The notes under the pieces: model-generated
The model's database searches: none
Seen by the model: the letters and a program-made list of their open reading frames with translations, nothing else
Told to the model about the DNA's origin: nothing
Program-made: the position numbers and the translations under genes
Shown: positions 18,959 to 28,123 of the stretch, piece by piece
How positions within the stretch are numbered: position 1 is the stretch's first letter
Layout: each line of letters opens with the position of its first letter
Assembly: GCF_004363655.1 (NCBI RefSeq)
Contig: NZ_SNZH01000003.1
Span: 53,922 to 117,921, forward strand
Origin: Tahibacter aquaticus
GTDB lineage: Bacteria > Pseudomonadota > Gammaproteobacteria > Xanthomonadales > Rhodanobacteraceae
DNA length: 64,000 nt
Reading direction: 5' to 3'

Positions 18959-19339
18959 ATGGGCCCAGTGTGGGGTATTCCGGTAGCAACTCAAGTGCAT
19001 GAAGTCAGTGCCGGCGCCGACAAGGCGCTTTGCCGTCTCGACGACATTCCCGACGGCTGCGCGATCGCGGCCGACATCGACAGTGCCACCGGCGGCTTCA
19101 GCCTGATCCTGGCGCGCCGTGGAGACAGCGTGCTGGCCTACCACAACGAATGCCCCCATGCCGGCCGCCGGCTGGACTGGTCGCCCGGCAAATTCCTGAT
19201 CAAGGACGGCAATGTCATCTGCGCCGCCCACGGCGCCACCTTCGAACTGGCTACGGGCGCAGCGCTGGCCGGGCCTTGCCGCAGCGGCCTGGTGGCGCTG
19301 CCTGTCCATCTGCGGGATGGTGTGGTTTACCTGCCCTGA
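18959..19339 (+). CDS. Rieske [2Fe-2S] ferredoxin-like protein
   Basis: 126 residues from ATG 18959; GTG 18995 is an alternative start that clears the overlap with the divergent gene's leader. The cluster ligands are visible as ECPHAGRRL (C-x-H) and VICAAHGATF (C-x2-H). The protein is a stand-alone Rieske domain without a membrane anchor, so a soluble electron carrier or NirD-like subunit is likely. No oxygenase partner is nearby; the physiological partner is unknown. Confidence 0.85.
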   Translation: MGPVWGIPVATQVHEVSAGADKALCRLDDIPDGCAIAADIDSATGGFSLILARRGDSVLAYHNECPHAGRRLDWSPGKFLIKDGNVICAAHGATFELATGAALAGPCRSGLVALPVHLRDGVVYLP

Positions 19340-19376
19340 AAGCGGCGCCGATGTTTCGGCGCGGACGCAGGTTGGC

Positions 19377-19528
19377 GGTAAGCCGCAGGCGCTCCCCCGA
19401 CATCGCGGTTTGCCACAATCGCAAAGAACCCAGGCCGAAGGAAGCATCGGGTTTCGGCGGGCGCTCCCTCGGCAGTGGTCTTTTCAGTGCGGACGGAGCT
19501 TGGTGCTGGGATGCGCCTGCGGCTTACC
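19377..19528. repeat. Inverted repeat, 16 bp perfect, flanking a 120-bp spacer
   Basis: GGTAAGCCGCAGGCGC (19377-19392) recurs inverted at 19513-19528, and similarity extends imperfectly outward on both sides. The repeat fills the gap after the Rieske gene and touches the end of the SLC13 gene (stop at 19535). It has the look of a small dispersed intergenic repeat or MITE-like element; no ORF inside is convincing. Confidence 0.5.
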
Positions 19529-19534
19529 CGCAGC

Positions 19535-21385
19535 CTACGCGCGGCCAAAAACCCAGTTCACCGAGACCAGCAAGGTGAGCAGCAGCAGCAAGGTCAAGGG
19601 CAGGCCGACGCGCCAGAAATCGCGGCGCCGGTAACCGCCGGGGCCGCCGACTATGGTCAGCACCGGATTCGCATTGGCGATGACAAAGGTGTTCGAGGTG
19701 GAGATCGCCACGATCAGCGCATATACCGCCGGATTGCCGTTGGAGGCCAGCGCGATATTGATCGCCATCGGCACCATCATCACGGTAGCGCCGACATTGG
19801 AGATGACCTGGGCGAAGAACAGGGCCAGCACCGCGATCACCGCCTGCAAGGCCCATTGCGGCCAGGCACCGAGGTAGATCAGCACTTCCTGGGCAACCCA
19901 GGCGGCCGCACCGGTGGTGTCCATGGCCCAGCCCAGCGGAATCAGGCAGGCCAGGGTAAAGATGGTCTTCCAGTTGATCGCGGCATAGGCCTCTTCCATG
20001 GTCAGCACGCGGGCCAGCAGCATGCCGACGGCGCCGGTAAGCATCGCCACCGAAAGCTTCATGCTGGTGAACAGGCCCAGGGCCATGGCCAGGCCGAAAA
20101 ACGTCAGTGCATGCCATAGCTTGGCCGGGCGCGCTTCTTCCTTCGGAATATCGGTGACGACGACGAAGTCGCGGTCTTCCGCTGCGTGGGCGAGGTCGCG
20201 CCAGGAGCTGTGCAGCACCAGCGTGTCGCCGGCCCGCAGCGATACTTTGCGCACGTCTTCGCGGAATACCTGCTCGCCGCGGTAGATCGCCAGCACGCTG
20301 ATGCCGTGGCTTTTGCGCATACGCAGATCGCCGAGCACCTGCTTCACGTAGCGCGAGTTGGGCGGAATCACTGCTTCGGAAATGCCGGCGCGGCCGGGAT
20401 TGAACATGTCGCCGAACTGGCGCAGGCGAGCTTGCACGCGCAGCAGCTGGTTCTGCGCGAAATCGTTGACCTGGTCGCGCTGTCCGAGCACGCCGAGCAC
20501 GGTGCCTACCCAGATCATCTGGTCGGCCGGCGGTGCCAGGCGCGATTCGTTGCCGTTTTTCATCGCCAGTATCAGTGGCGCGCCGCGCATCTGCTCGACT
20601 TCGCCCACGCTCATGCCGACCAGCGGGCTTTCCGCCGTGACGGTGAGTTCCATCACTTCGCCGGCGATGCCGTAGGTTTCGGCGAAATAGGTTTCGGTGC
20701 GGCCCGGCGTGACCTTCTGCTTGCTCTCTTCGTCGGGCAGCAGCTTGCGCGTGAGAAAGAAGAAATAGGCCAGGCCGACGATCAGCAGCGGTACGCCGAT
20801 CGGCGCGATGGCGAACAGGCTGAACGGGGCGATGGTGTCCGCGCCGGGCGGCAGGTTGCGGTTGGCGCTGACGATAAGATCGTTGAGCAGGATCAGCGGC
20901 GAGTTGGAGATCATCGTTGTGTTGGTGCCGGCCAGGATCATGCAGCCCATCGGCAGCAACAGCCGCTTGAGCGGCACGCCGGTGCGTGCCGACACCCGCG
21001 AGGCCACCGGCAGCAGCAGTGCGGCCAGGGCCTGGCTCTGCATGATCGAGGTCAGCGCGCCGGCCATCACGTTGATGGCCAGCGACAGGCGCGATTCGAC
21101 GCCGGCGGAAATGCGCAGGATCAGGCTGGCGGCCTTGGTCAGCACGCCGGTGCGGTCCAGGCCTGCGCCCATGATCATCACGGCGATCAGCGAAATCACC
21201 GCGTTGCCGGCGAAGCCGTCGAACAGCTGCTCCACCGGCAGCACGCCGGTAATGCCGATGCAGACGATCACCAACAGCGCGACGAGATCGGCGCGGATCC
21301 ATTCCAGCACCAGCATCAGCACGGTGAAAACGACCAGCCCGAACACAAGCATCATGTCGGTGGTCAGGGTCAGTCCGTATTCCAT
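19535..21385 (-). CDS. SLC13/DASS-family transporter with two TrkA-C domains
   Basis: About 616 residues (616 from ATG 21385; 622 if ATG 21403 is used). Hydrophobic blocks at both ends form the transport domain (NAVISLIAVMIMGAGLDRTG, SIMQSQALAALLLPVA, GTNTTMISNSPLILLND). Two cytoplasmic RCK_C/TrkA-C-like domains lie in the middle (about 215-390, e.g. GMSVGEVEQMRGAPLILAM and ISVLAIYRGEQVFRED). The fold matches divalent anion/Na+ symporters such as SLC13. The substrate (sulfate, dicarboxylate or other) cannot be read. Confidence 0.85.
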   Translation of the reverse strand: MEYGLTLTTDMMLVFGLVVFTVLMLVLEWIRADLVALLVIVCIGITGVLPVEQLFDGFAGNAVISLIAVMIMGAGLDRTGVLTKAASLILRISAGVESRLSLAINVMAGALTSIMQSQALAALLLPVASRVSARTGVPLKRLLLPMGCMILAGTNTTMISNSPLILLNDLIVSANRNLPPGADTIAPFSLFAIAPIGVPLLIVGLAYFFFLTRKLLPDEESKQKVTPGRTETYFAETYGIAGEVMELTVTAESPLVGMSVGEVEQMRGAPLILAMKNGNESRLAPPADQMIWVGTVLGVLGQRDQVNDFAQNQLLRVQARLRQFGDMFNPGRAGISEAVIPPNSRYVKQVLGDLRMRKSHGISVLAIYRGEQVFREDVRKVSLRAGDTLVLHSSWRDLAHAAEDRDFVVVTDIPKEEARPAKLWHALTFFGLAMALGLFTSMKLSVAMLTGAVGMLLARVLTMEEAYAAINWKTIFTLACLIPLGWAMDTTGAAAWVAQEVLIYLGAWPQWALQAVIAVLALFFAQVISNVGATVMMVPMAINIALASNGNPAVYALIVAISTSNTFVIANANPVLTIVGGPGGYRRRDFWRVGLPLTLLLLLTLLVSVNWVFGRA

Positions 21386-21441
21386 CGTCGCCCGTTCGAT
21401 CATCCTTGCCGGCGCGCAGGCGTCGGCTCAAGCCGGCCTGC

Positions 21442-22176
21442 TCAGACGCGCCGGTAAACCAGATCCCAGACGCCGTGGCCCAGCTTCAGGCCGCGCTGTT
21501 CGAAATGCGTTTCTATGCGCCAATCGGGCCGCGGCGAGTAGTTTCCGCTGCCGGCCAGGTTGGACCAGGCGGCGTCCGCATCGGTCAAGGCCAGCATCTG
21601 CTCGGCATAGTCCGCCCAGTCGGTCGCCATATGCAAGATGCCACCGCCGCGCACGCGCGAGGCGAGCAGCGCCAGCAGCGGGGGCTGGATCAGGCGGCGC
21701 TTGTTGTGTTTCTTCTTGTGCCAGGGATCGGGGAAGTAGATGCGTACCTGGTCCAGGCTGGCCGGAGCCACTTCCTGCTGCAGCACCTCGACGGCATCGA
21801 AGTGATAGACGCGTACATTGGCGGCGTTCGCCGCAGCCAGCGCATTCAGCACGCGGCCGACGCCGGGCCGGTGCACTTCGATGCCGACGAAATTGCGCTG
21901 CGGCTCGGCCTGGGCGCCCCAGGCCAGCTGCTCGCCGTTGCCGAAGCCGATTTCCAGCGTAACGGGATGGTCGTTACCGAATACCGCAGGCCAGTCGCGT
22001 GGGCCGCCCTGGAAGTCCAGGCCGTAGCGCGACCAGTGCTCGGCAAACGCGCGCTGCTGCGCATCGGTGATGCGGCCCTGGCGCAGCACGAAGCTCTTGA
22101 TCCGCCGCGGTGCGCGCGGCTCGGCGCTGGCCTGGTCTTGCGCCGGCTCGTTCGGCTCGCTGCTGCCGCTGCTCAT
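21442..22176 (-). CDS. trmB: tRNA (guanine-N7-)-methyltransferase
   Basis: 244 residues. The SAM motif [11 protein letters not shown] (about 74-84), [13 protein letters not shown], and the family-specific [17 protein letters not shown] and [12 protein letters not shown] identify TrmB, which makes m7G46 in tRNA. The N-terminal 25 residues are low-complexity. The ATG overlaps the thiG stop by one base (TGATG), so the genes are probably co-translated. Nearby thiS-thiG-trmB order is common in proteobacteria. Confidence 0.95.
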   Translation of the reverse strand: MSSGSSEPNEPAQDQASAEPRAPRRIKSFVLRQGRITDAQQRAFAEHWSRYGLDFQGGPRDWPAVFGNDHPVTLEIGFGNGEQLAWGAQAEPQRNFVGIEVHRPGVGRVLNALAAANAANVRVYHFDAVEVLQQEVAPASLDQVRIYFPDPWHKKKHNKRRLIQPPLLALLASRVRGGGILHMATDWADYAEQMLALTDADAAWSNLAGSGNYSPRPDWRIETHFEQRGLKLGHGVWDLVYRRV

Positions 22177-22967
22177 CAGCCCAGGGTTCCGTCGATGGGA
22201 CTGGAGGCCGAGGCGAAGCGCTTGCGCGGAATGCGTCCGGCCAGGAAGGCTTCGCGACCTGCTTCGATCGCCTTGCGCATGGCGCTGGCCATCAGCACGG
22301 GATTCTTCGCGCCGGCGATTGCCGTATTCATCAGTACGCCATCGCAGCCCAGTTCCATCGCCACGGCCGCATCGGACGCGGTGCCGACGCCGGCATCGAC
22401 AAGAATGGGAACTTTGGCATTTTCTACAATTTCAAGAAGATTCCAGCGATTCTGTATGCCCAGGCCCGACCCGATCGGCGCGGCCAGCGGCATCACCGCG
22501 ACACAGCCGATCTGTTCCAGGCGCTTGGCCAGGATAGGGTCGTCGGAGGTATAGACCATCACGTCGAAGCCTTCGCGCACGAGGGTTTCCGCAGCCTGCA
22601 GCGTCTGCACGACGTCGGGGAACAAGGTGCGCTGGTCGCCCAGCACTTCGAGCTTGACCAGCTTGTGCCCGTCGAGCAGCTCGCGTGCGAGCCGGCAGGT
22701 GCGCACGGCGTCTTCAGCGGTATAGCAGCCGGCGGTGTTGGGCAGGATGGTATAGCGCGCCGGGTCCAGTACATCGAGCAGGTTGGGCTGGCTCGGGTCC
22801 TGGCCGATATTGCTGCGGCGTATCGCCACCGTGACGATTTCCGCACCGGCGGCTTCGGTGGCGAGGCGGGTTTCTTCAAAGTCCTTGAACTTGCCGGTGC
22901 CGGTCAGCAGGCGCGAGCGGTAGGTCTTGCCGGCGATGACGAAGGCGTCGGAGGGCGATGCGGTCAT
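22176..22967 (-). CDS. thiG: Thiazole synthase
   Basis: 263 residues from ATG 22967; the long upstream open frame crosses the repeat cluster and is not part of the protein. The Schiff-base lysine lies in [10 protein letters not shown], and [14 protein letters not shown] and [31 protein letters not shown] are diagnostic. ThiG makes the thiazole phosphate moiety of thiamin using ThiS-thiocarboxylate. thiS lies 409 bp upstream on the same strand, an unusually long gap filled with hairpins (23129-23380). Confidence 0.95.
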   Translation of the reverse strand: MTASPSDAFVIAGKTYRSRLLTGTGKFKDFEETRLATEAAGAEIVTVAIRRSNIGQDPSQPNLLDVLDPARYTILPNTAGCYTAEDAVRTCRLARELLDGHKLVKLEVLGDQRTLFPDVVQTLQAAETLVREGFDVMVYTSDDPILAKRLEQIGCVAVMPLAAPIGSGLGIQNRWNLLEIVENAKVPILVDAGVGTASDAAVAMELGCDGVLMNTAIAGAKNPVLMASAMRKAIEAGREAFLAGRIPRKRFASASSPIDGTLG

Positions 22968-23128
22968 GGAAGTACAACGAGGCGGGGAAAGGGGAATGGT
23001 AACAAGGGGGGCTTGGGGGATGGGAAATGATGGGTTGGTTTCTGCGGGTGCGCGTTGAGGCAGAGGGAGGCCGAAGCCGAAGCCAAGGCGCATCAAGGCA
23101 AGCAGCCCTCCCTGGAGCAGGGCGGCCA

Positions 23129-23380
23129 GCCCGGCCGGTTTTGGCCGGGCGTTCAAGACCGCAGGCACTGCACTTGAATGCATTGCCAAGGCGCGGTCTT
23201 TCTCCCCTGGCCGGGCGCTCGAGACCTCTGGCGATGCGCTTCAACGCATCGCCAAAGCGAGGTCTAGCGGTGAGGTGAGCAACCATCCTTGGTGCAGGGC
23301 GCCGGCCCGCACATCCCTGTGCGGGCGTGAAATTCCGCACCAGATGCCATTCATGGCACCTCGTAAGCGCGGAATTTCAC
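23129..23380 (-). repeat. Structured repeat cluster between thiS and thiG
   Basis: Five hairpins in a row. 23129-23150: GCCCGGCC/GGCCGGGC. 23155-23200 and 23222-23265: two related units. 23305-23326: GCCCGCACA/TGTGCGGGC. 23327-23380: GTGAAATTCCGC/GCGGAATTTCAC enclosing TGCCAT/ATGGCA. Both related units follow GGCCGGGCG and share a cttgaa/cttcaa loop, but their stems differ by matched changes: GGCA-ct-GCA/TGC-at-TGCC in one, GGCGATGCG/CGCATCGCC in the other. The last hairpin includes the thiS stop. The cluster could be a dispersed REP-like element or a processed RNA region. Confidence 0.65.
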
Positions 23381-23577
23381 CCACCTCCCATCGCGTGGAC
23401 GATTTCTACCTGGTCGGCGGGCTGGAGTTCGGTGCTGGCGTGCTGCGAGCGCGGCACGATTTCGCGGTTGATTTCTACCGCTACGCGCCGGCCGGCGTAG
23501 CCGTGATCCTGCAGCAACTGCTGCAGAGTGGTGCGTTCGGGAAGGTCGTGGGCATTGCCGTTGAGGAGGATTTGCAT
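23377..23577 (-). CDS. thiS: Sulfur carrier protein ThiS
   Basis: 66 residues from ATG 23577. It begins MQILLNGNAHDLPERTTL and ends in the Gly-Gly tail (HAMGGG) required for adenylation and thiocarboxylation. The size and beta-grasp pattern fit ThiS. It is the sulfur donor for ThiG. The gene is small and begins 92 bp from the terminator of the upstream FecR-like gene. Confidence 0.92.
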   Translation of the reverse strand: MQILLNGNAHDLPERTTLQQLLQDHGYAGRRVAVEINREIVPRSQHASTELQPADQVEIVHAMGGG

Positions 23578-23668
23578 GGTCGGATTGTCGCGTATCGGAA
23601 GCGGCGGTTGCAGGGCCATGGGCGAATGGATGGTGGCAGCGCGAGGAAATCAGCGCCGCAAAGAAAAA

Positions 23669-23688
23669 GGGCGGACCTGAGTCCGCCC
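23669..23688 (-). terminator. Intrinsic terminator of the FecR-like gene
   Basis: On the minus strand GGGCGGAC / GTCCGCCC pair over 8 bp with a 4-nt loop and are followed by five T residues (plus-strand A-run 23664-23668). It lies 23 bp past the stop at 23712. Confidence 0.8.
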
Positions 23689-23711
23689 CCTTCATTCAAC
23701 GCAGCACGCGC

Positions 23712-26090
23712 TTACTCGTCGCGGCGGCGACGGCCGTTGTTGCCGCCGTCGTCGCTGCTGCGGCGTCCGCGGTCGTCGCTGTTGTCGTCGCCGCGCTTGT
23801 CCTGCGGTGGCGGCGCTTCACGGCGTTCTACCCGCGGCGCTTCCTGCTGGACCGGCGGCGGCGCCTCGCGACGCTCGACGCGCGGTGCTTCCTGGCGCTG
23901 TACCGGCTGCGGCGGAGCCTCACGGCGTTCGAAGCGTGGCGTTTCCTGGCGCTGTACTGGTTGCGGCGGTGCTTCGCGGCGTTCGAAACGTGGCGTTTCT
24001 TCGCGCTGTACCGGCTGCGGCGGCGCCTCGCGACGTTCGAAGCGCGGAGTTTCCTGGCGCTGTACCGGCTGCGGCGGGGCTTCACGGCGTTCGAAGCGTG
24101 GCGTTTCCTCGCGCTGTACCGGCTGCGTTGGGGCCTCGCGACGCTCGAAACGCTGTGCCGGCTGTTCCTGACGCTGTGGCATATCGCGGTTCGGCGCCGT
24201 TTCGGCCTCGCGTTCCACGCGGCCACGCGGGGTTTCCACGCGTTCCGGCGAGGTACGGCCGGTGGGACGCGTGAAATCGCGTTCCGGCGGAGTCAGGCTG
24301 CCGCCGCGACCCGCATCGGCGGGCGCCTGACGTACCGGCGCGCGCTCACTCGGCGATACACCGCCGCCTTCACGCAAGGGGTTGCCTTGGGCAGGCGTGG
24401 CGCCGCGCCCTTCGCGCAGGGCGCCGCCGCGATCCGGCGCAGTCTCGCCGCGCAGGCCCCCCTCAGGTCCAGCATTGCGGTCGGTGCCACGACGGCCCGG
24501 AGCACTATCGGCCGTGCGTACATTACCCGCATCGCCGGCACCGACCACGCGTACACGTTCCGGCGCTGCGGTCTGCGCGCCGGGGCGCGGCGTGCGTTGC
24601 ACCGACTCCATGCCTTCCATGCCCATGCCGCGGCCCGGCGTACGCTGCAATACTGCTTCGCGCTGATTGAACGAGGCCACGGGCGCTGGCGGCGCCGTGC
24701 GGGCGACTACGGCACGGTCAAATATTTCCCGCTGTGGCGCCGACGTTGCCGCACGGCCCGAGCCAACCACGCTGCGCATGTTCGGTGCGAACGCGGCAAC
24801 CTGGCTGACTTCGGCCCGCGCTGCCGCATCGCGGTTGACCGCCACCATCTGCTGGCGTACCGAGCGAGAGTTGACGAAGGTGTCGCTGGAAACGGCGGTG
24901 ATCGCGCCGGCTACGGCGCGGTTGTGATAGTTCAGCGCGCGCATGTTGCGGTTGCTGGAGTAATCGTTGTAGACGTTGGTGATGTACGTGTTGTTGATCA
25001 CCGTGTTGGACACGTTGATGCTGGTGAAGTAGTTGCGGCTGGTGCGGTAAGACGGCACGAAGACGTCACGCGGGCCCAGCGGGAACCAGCCGATCGGCCG
25101 GCCCGAGCTGATGCTGATGTTGAAACCGCTGCCGCCGACAAACGCGACCAGGGCCGGCGCATAGACCGAGCGTCCGCCGCGCGGGCCCGGAATCCAGCCC
25201 CACCGATTGCGCACGTTTACCCAGCGACCATAGTGGAAAGGTGCAAACCCCCAGTCGGCATCGTCGACCCAGGTCCAGCCCCACGGGTCCTGCCAGATCC
25301 AGTGACCATCGCGATACGGCGCCCAGCTGGAGGAAACCCGGCTGGGAAACCAGACATTGCCGTAGTCGCTGACGGCGGACCAGGAGCCGTATTCGTCCAG
25401 GTCGGAATAGCCGATCAGATCTTCCGATACGTACTGGCGCGAAACCGAGCGTTCGAAGCGATCCTCGCGTTCGGCGCAGAAACGATCGAAATCGTCAGGC
25501 CGGGGGATGTCGAATGTTTCGTAGTCCTGCAGGCGCGTGTCGTAGAAACGGATGGCCTCGCCTTCGCGGATGCGGAAATTGGCGCGTTCGCCATGCGCTT
25601 CGCCATCACCGTCCCATACAGCGACCGTGGTATGGCGGCCGCGGGAGTCGACATCGATGCGGTATTCGCCGGGACGCGAGACGACAAAGGCGAGGGTCGG
25701 TGTGTCGACCTCGAAGATCTGCCCTTCGTAAAGTCGACGCACGCGCAGATTCAAGGTGCCCTGGGTCACTTCCACCTGGGCGGTACGATCATCGAGATTG
25801 AGGATCTGGAAGCTGGTGCCTTCATCGATACGGAAGGTGGCATTGCCGGCCTGAAGTTCGGCGCGGGCGCCGCGGTCGGCCCAGAGGCGGTCACCGCGGA
25901 TCAGCGGGCGATTGCGTGTGGCGTTGACCCAACTGTCTTCACCGGCCGGGGAAAAGCTCACTTCGCCACGGGTAAAGCTCAAGCGTGCGACCCGGCTGGG
26001 CGGGTCCACATACTCGGCGTGGGCGGAGGCCGCGACCACCGCAAGCAGCGCGCCGCCCAGAATCGCCGCGAACCGCATCAACATCGACAT
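23712..26090 (-). CDS. Large FecR-like/DUF6600 secreted protein with repeat tail
   Basis: 792 residues. A signal peptide (about 1-26, ending ASAHA) is followed by a FecR-type beta domain (about 30-150; LSFTRGEVSFSPAGEDSW, NRPLIRGDRLWADRGARAEL). A WxxY-rich middle (about 230-350; WAPYRDGHWIWQDPWGW, FAPFHYGRWVNV) matches DUF6600-like proteins. The C-terminal half is low-complexity, Arg/Pro/Glu-rich, with seven copies of an 18-residue repeat at about 648-765. It is probably an envelope protein; the tail looks disordered and could bind polyanions or cell wall. The gene is monocistronic, with a terminator at 23669-23688. Confidence 0.8.
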   Translation of the reverse strand: MSMLMRFAAILGGALLAVVAASAHAEYVDPPSRVARLSFTRGEVSFSPAGEDSWVNATRNRPLIRGDRLWADRGARAELQAGNATFRIDEGTSFQILNLDDRTAQVEVTQGTLNLRVRRLYEGQIFEVDTPTLAFVVSRPGEYRIDVDSRGRHTTVAVWDGDGEAHGERANFRIREGEAIRFYDTRLQDYETFDIPRPDDFDRFCAEREDRFERSVSRQYVSEDLIGYSDLDEYGSWSAVSDYGNVWFPSRVSSSWAPYRDGHWIWQDPWGWTWVDDADWGFAPFHYGRWVNVRNRWGWIPGPRGGRSVYAPALVAFVGGSGFNISISSGRPIGWFPLGPRDVFVPSYRTSRNYFTSINVSNTVINNTYITNVYNDYSSNRNMRALNYHNRAVAGAITAVSSDTFVNSRSVRQQMVAVNRDAAARAEVSQVAAFAPNMRSVVGSGRAATSAPQREIFDRAVVARTAPPAPVASFNQREAVLQRTPGRGMGMEGMESVQRTPRPGAQTAAPERVRVVGAGDAGNVRTADSAPGRRGTDRNAGPEGGLRGETAPDRGGALREGRGATPAQGNPLREGGGVSPSERAPVRQAPADAGRGGSLTPPERDFTRPTGRTSPERVETPRGRVEREAETAPNRDMPQRQEQPAQRFERREAPTQPVQREETPRFERREAPPQPVQRQETPRFERREAPPQPVQREETPRFERREAPPQPVQRQETPRFERREAPPQPVQRQEAPRVERREAPPPVQQEAPRVERREAPPPQDKRGDDNSDDRGRRSSDDGGNNGRRRRDE
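23796..24149 (-). repeat. 54-bp coding tandem repeats (18-residue unit)
   Basis: Five full 54-bp copies encode FERREAPPQPVQRQETPR with small changes (PT/PP, RE/RQ, ET/EA). Two shortened copies follow (VERREAPPPVQQEAPR and VERREAPPPQDK). Period and frame are exact, so unit number can change without breaking the gene. These are not CRISPR repeats: there are no unique spacers. Confidence 0.9.
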
Positions 26091-26307
26091 GAAAGTCTCC
26101 CTATAAGAGGCGCCGCATACGCACCCGGCGGGCGCGTTGCGGCAGCGGTATCTGAGCGTACAAACCCTGAACGCACCCCTGCCGCCAAGGCGAACAGCTT
26201 AGGCGAGCCCGCCCCGTTCAACGCGGCGTCAGCTGCTAAACGATTACACGCCGACGAACGGTAGCGCATTGCTGCGTCTGCTCGCTCTATGGCTAAATAG
26301 CCCGGCT

Positions 26308-26381
26308 GCGGGCGTAGCTCAATGGTAGAGCTGTAGCTTCCCAAGCTACTGACGTGGGTTCGATTCCCATCGCCCGCTCCA
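26308..26381 (+). tRNA. tRNA-Gly(CCC), host attachment site of the island
   Basis: 74 nt with encoded CCA. Acceptor GCGGGCG pairs with CGCCCGC; D-arm GCTC/GAGC; anticodon stem GTAGC/GCTAC around TTCCCAA gives anticodon CCC; T-arm contains GGTTCGATTCC. A TAAATA hexamer at 26294-26299 with TTGCTG at 26269-26274 could be its promoter. Its last 17 bases are repeated at 48646-48662, so the tRNA is the attB of the downstream island and is left intact. Confidence 0.96.
26365..26381 (+). repeat. attL direct repeat (tRNA 3' end)
   Basis: TCCCATCGCCCGCTCCA, the end of the T-arm, acceptor strand and CCA of tRNA-Gly. An identical copy lies at 48646-48662. Confidence 0.9.
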
Positions 26382-26461
26382 TTTTCTTGCTTGCCGGCTG
26401 TAAGTGCCTGGTAATGCAAGCGATTCCGGCGAATCCGATATCGACAACCGATCCCTTCCGA

Positions 26462-26480
26462 GGTATCGAAATAGGTATCG
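26462..26480 (+). promoter_or_regulatory. Paired GGTATCG repeats, candidate integrase arm sites (left)
   Basis: GGTATCG at 26462-26468 and 26474-26480, 12-bp period, 81 bp inside the att core and four bases before the integrase GTG. The same pair with the same period occurs at the right end (48561-48579). They could bind Int for recombination and also autoregulate int. Confidence 0.65.
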
Positions 26481-26484
26481 ATTC

Positions 26485-28059
26485 GTGCCGAAGGCCTTTT
26501 TGCTTCGCCGTCCCAGCGGGCTCTACGCCCGCTTCCTGCTGCCCGCCGACATCCAGGCCAAAACGGGCACCCGATTTCTGGTGCGCCCCCTGGGTAAGTC
26601 CTCGGGCGATGCCGCACGGCTCACCGCAGCCCGCATGGGCTATGCTGTGGCGCAGGCGATACAAAGTATCCGATGCGCCGGAGGGGACTTGGATACAAAA
26701 AAGCACCTCGATGCGGCGATTCGGTCGGCGGCTTCTCCGGACAGCCGCCACTACGAACTGAACGTCCCCGGCGTGCTGTCGCTCAAAGCCGATGGCCCCG
26801 ACGACCACGCCCGGGCGATGGAGGCGCTGGCGGCCATGCGGGTGGTCATCCCTGGCCTGCCCGGCGTTGGCGGGCTGCAGGGGGCGGCCACTGCCCCGGC
26901 ACCGCCGAAAGGCCCGTCCCTCCGCGAGTCGGCTAAGCGCTTTATCACCCACTACAAGTCCACCAGCCGGGCCGCGTCCACGCAGTTGGAGGCCGAACAC
27001 AGCGTGGACCTGTTCTGCGACCTTCTCGACGACATCCCCATAGCGGACCTCGGGCCGACGCACATCGATGCGTTCCGGGAGGCGCTTGCCTCCTGGCCGG
27101 CCCGCGCCCGCGTGCTGCCCGCCTACAAGGGATTGAGTGCCAAGGCCATCGTGGCCAAGGCCAAGAAGCGGGGCGAGGGCGGTCTCAGCATCCGTACGAT
27201 GGAAAAGCACCTGGATAGGCTGCGGACGTTCTTCAATTGGTCGGTCCAGCGCCGGGAGTTGCCGCACAACCCGTTGGCTGGCCTTCGCCTGCAGTCCAAC
27301 GCCGACAAGTACACCAAGACCAAGCGGGGGTTCCGGCCCGACGAACTCAGCGCCCTGTTCGACCCGATGCGGCGGGCGGAGCAGTGCGACGACGACCCGA
27401 TGTATTTCTGGATTCCCCTGTTTGGTCTGTTCACCGGGGCAAGGCTCAGCGAAGCCGCCCAACTGCTGGTGAGCGACCTGGCGGAAGTCGGCGGCGTGTG
27501 GGGTATCCACATCACGGGCGAAGGGGCCAAGTCGGTCAAGAACGCCCAGAGCAAGCGTTTTGTGCCCGTGCCGGAACGCTTGCTGGCGCTCGGCCTTCTG
27601 GACTACGCCGCCGACGTGAAGGCCTTGGGTTTCACCGCGTTGTTTCCGGGTGGCTCAGCGGGTTCGAAGAACGGCCCGGGTAATCGCGTCGGCAAATGGT
27701 TCAACAGAACATTGCTTCGCGGCGCATGCCGAATCAACGACAAAGCAGTTTCGTATCACTCGACGCGCCACAACTTCATCACGGCAGGCGACAGTTTGGG
27801 ATTCACGGAAGCACAGGTGGGGGCACTGACCGGGCATGAGGCGCGCTCGGTCCAAGCACGGCATTACATCGATGCTTCGACCGTGTCCCAACGCAAAGAA
27901 CGAATCGACCGGATTGCGGCCAGTTTGCCGGTGCCACCGCTGGCGGCTTATCGGGCGGGGCAGTTCGCGAAGTATTTCGAGGATGTTCGGAGGGAGGAGC
28001 GTCGGGCTCGGGCGGTGGCGGATAGGAAGAAGAGGGCGGCCAAGAACGGCGTGCAGTGA
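26485..28059 (+). CDS. Tyrosine-type site-specific integrase
   Basis: 524 residues from GTG 26485 (VPKAFLLRRPSGLYARFLLP). The frame is open further up, but the paralogous stump at 48767 starts at the same GTG after the same spacing. The N-terminal SAM-like/DUF6538-type domain is followed by a core-binding region and a C-terminal catalytic domain. Catalytic residues include Arg in FTGARLSEAAQL, HSTRHNF (H-x-x-R), GHEARSVQARHY and the Tyr in HYIDAS. It integrates the island into the tRNA-Gly 3' end. Confidence 0.93.
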   Translation: MPKAFLLRRPSGLYARFLLPADIQAKTGTRFLVRPLGKSSGDAARLTAARMGYAVAQAIQSIRCAGGDLDTKKHLDAAIRSAASPDSRHYELNVPGVLSLKADGPDDHARAMEALAAMRVVIPGLPGVGGLQGAATAPAPPKGPSLRESAKRFITHYKSTSRAASTQLEAEHSVDLFCDLLDDIPIADLGPTHIDAFREALASWPARARVLPAYKGLSAKAIVAKAKKRGEGGLSIRTMEKHLDRLRTFFNWSVQRRELPHNPLAGLRLQSNADKYTKTKRGFRPDELSALFDPMRRAEQCDDDPMYFWIPLFGLFTGARLSEAAQLLVSDLAEVGGVWGIHITGEGAKSVKNAQSKRFVPVPERLLALGLLDYAADVKALGFTALFPGGSAGSKNGPGNRVGKWFNRTLLRGACRINDKAVSYHSTRHNFITAGDSLGFTEAQVGALTGHEARSVQARHYIDASTVSQRKERIDRIAASLPVPPLAAYRAGQFAKYFEDVRREERRARAVADRKKRAAKNGVQ

Positions 28060-28123
28060 ACAGGAACGGCTTGCCGTTGCATGCCGTGAGACGTAGCACT
28101 TCAGCAGCAACAAAGGAACGACC

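Noticed and set aside
19524..21431. 635-codon open frame overlapping the SLC13 gene in another frame
   Set aside because: Very Arg/Gly-rich, no membrane segments; the alternative frame encodes a coherent transporter.
23578..23711. TPP riboswitch upstream of thiS
   Set aside because: I looked for the conserved CUGAGA and ACCUGAUCUGG-like elements in the 134 bp before thiS and did not see them.
23796..24149. CRISPR-like periodicity
   Set aside because: Period is 54 bp with no unique spacers and lies in frame inside a protein gene.
23961..26264. 767-codon plus-strand frame
   Set aside because: Shadow of the FecR-like gene, created by its repeats and high G+C.
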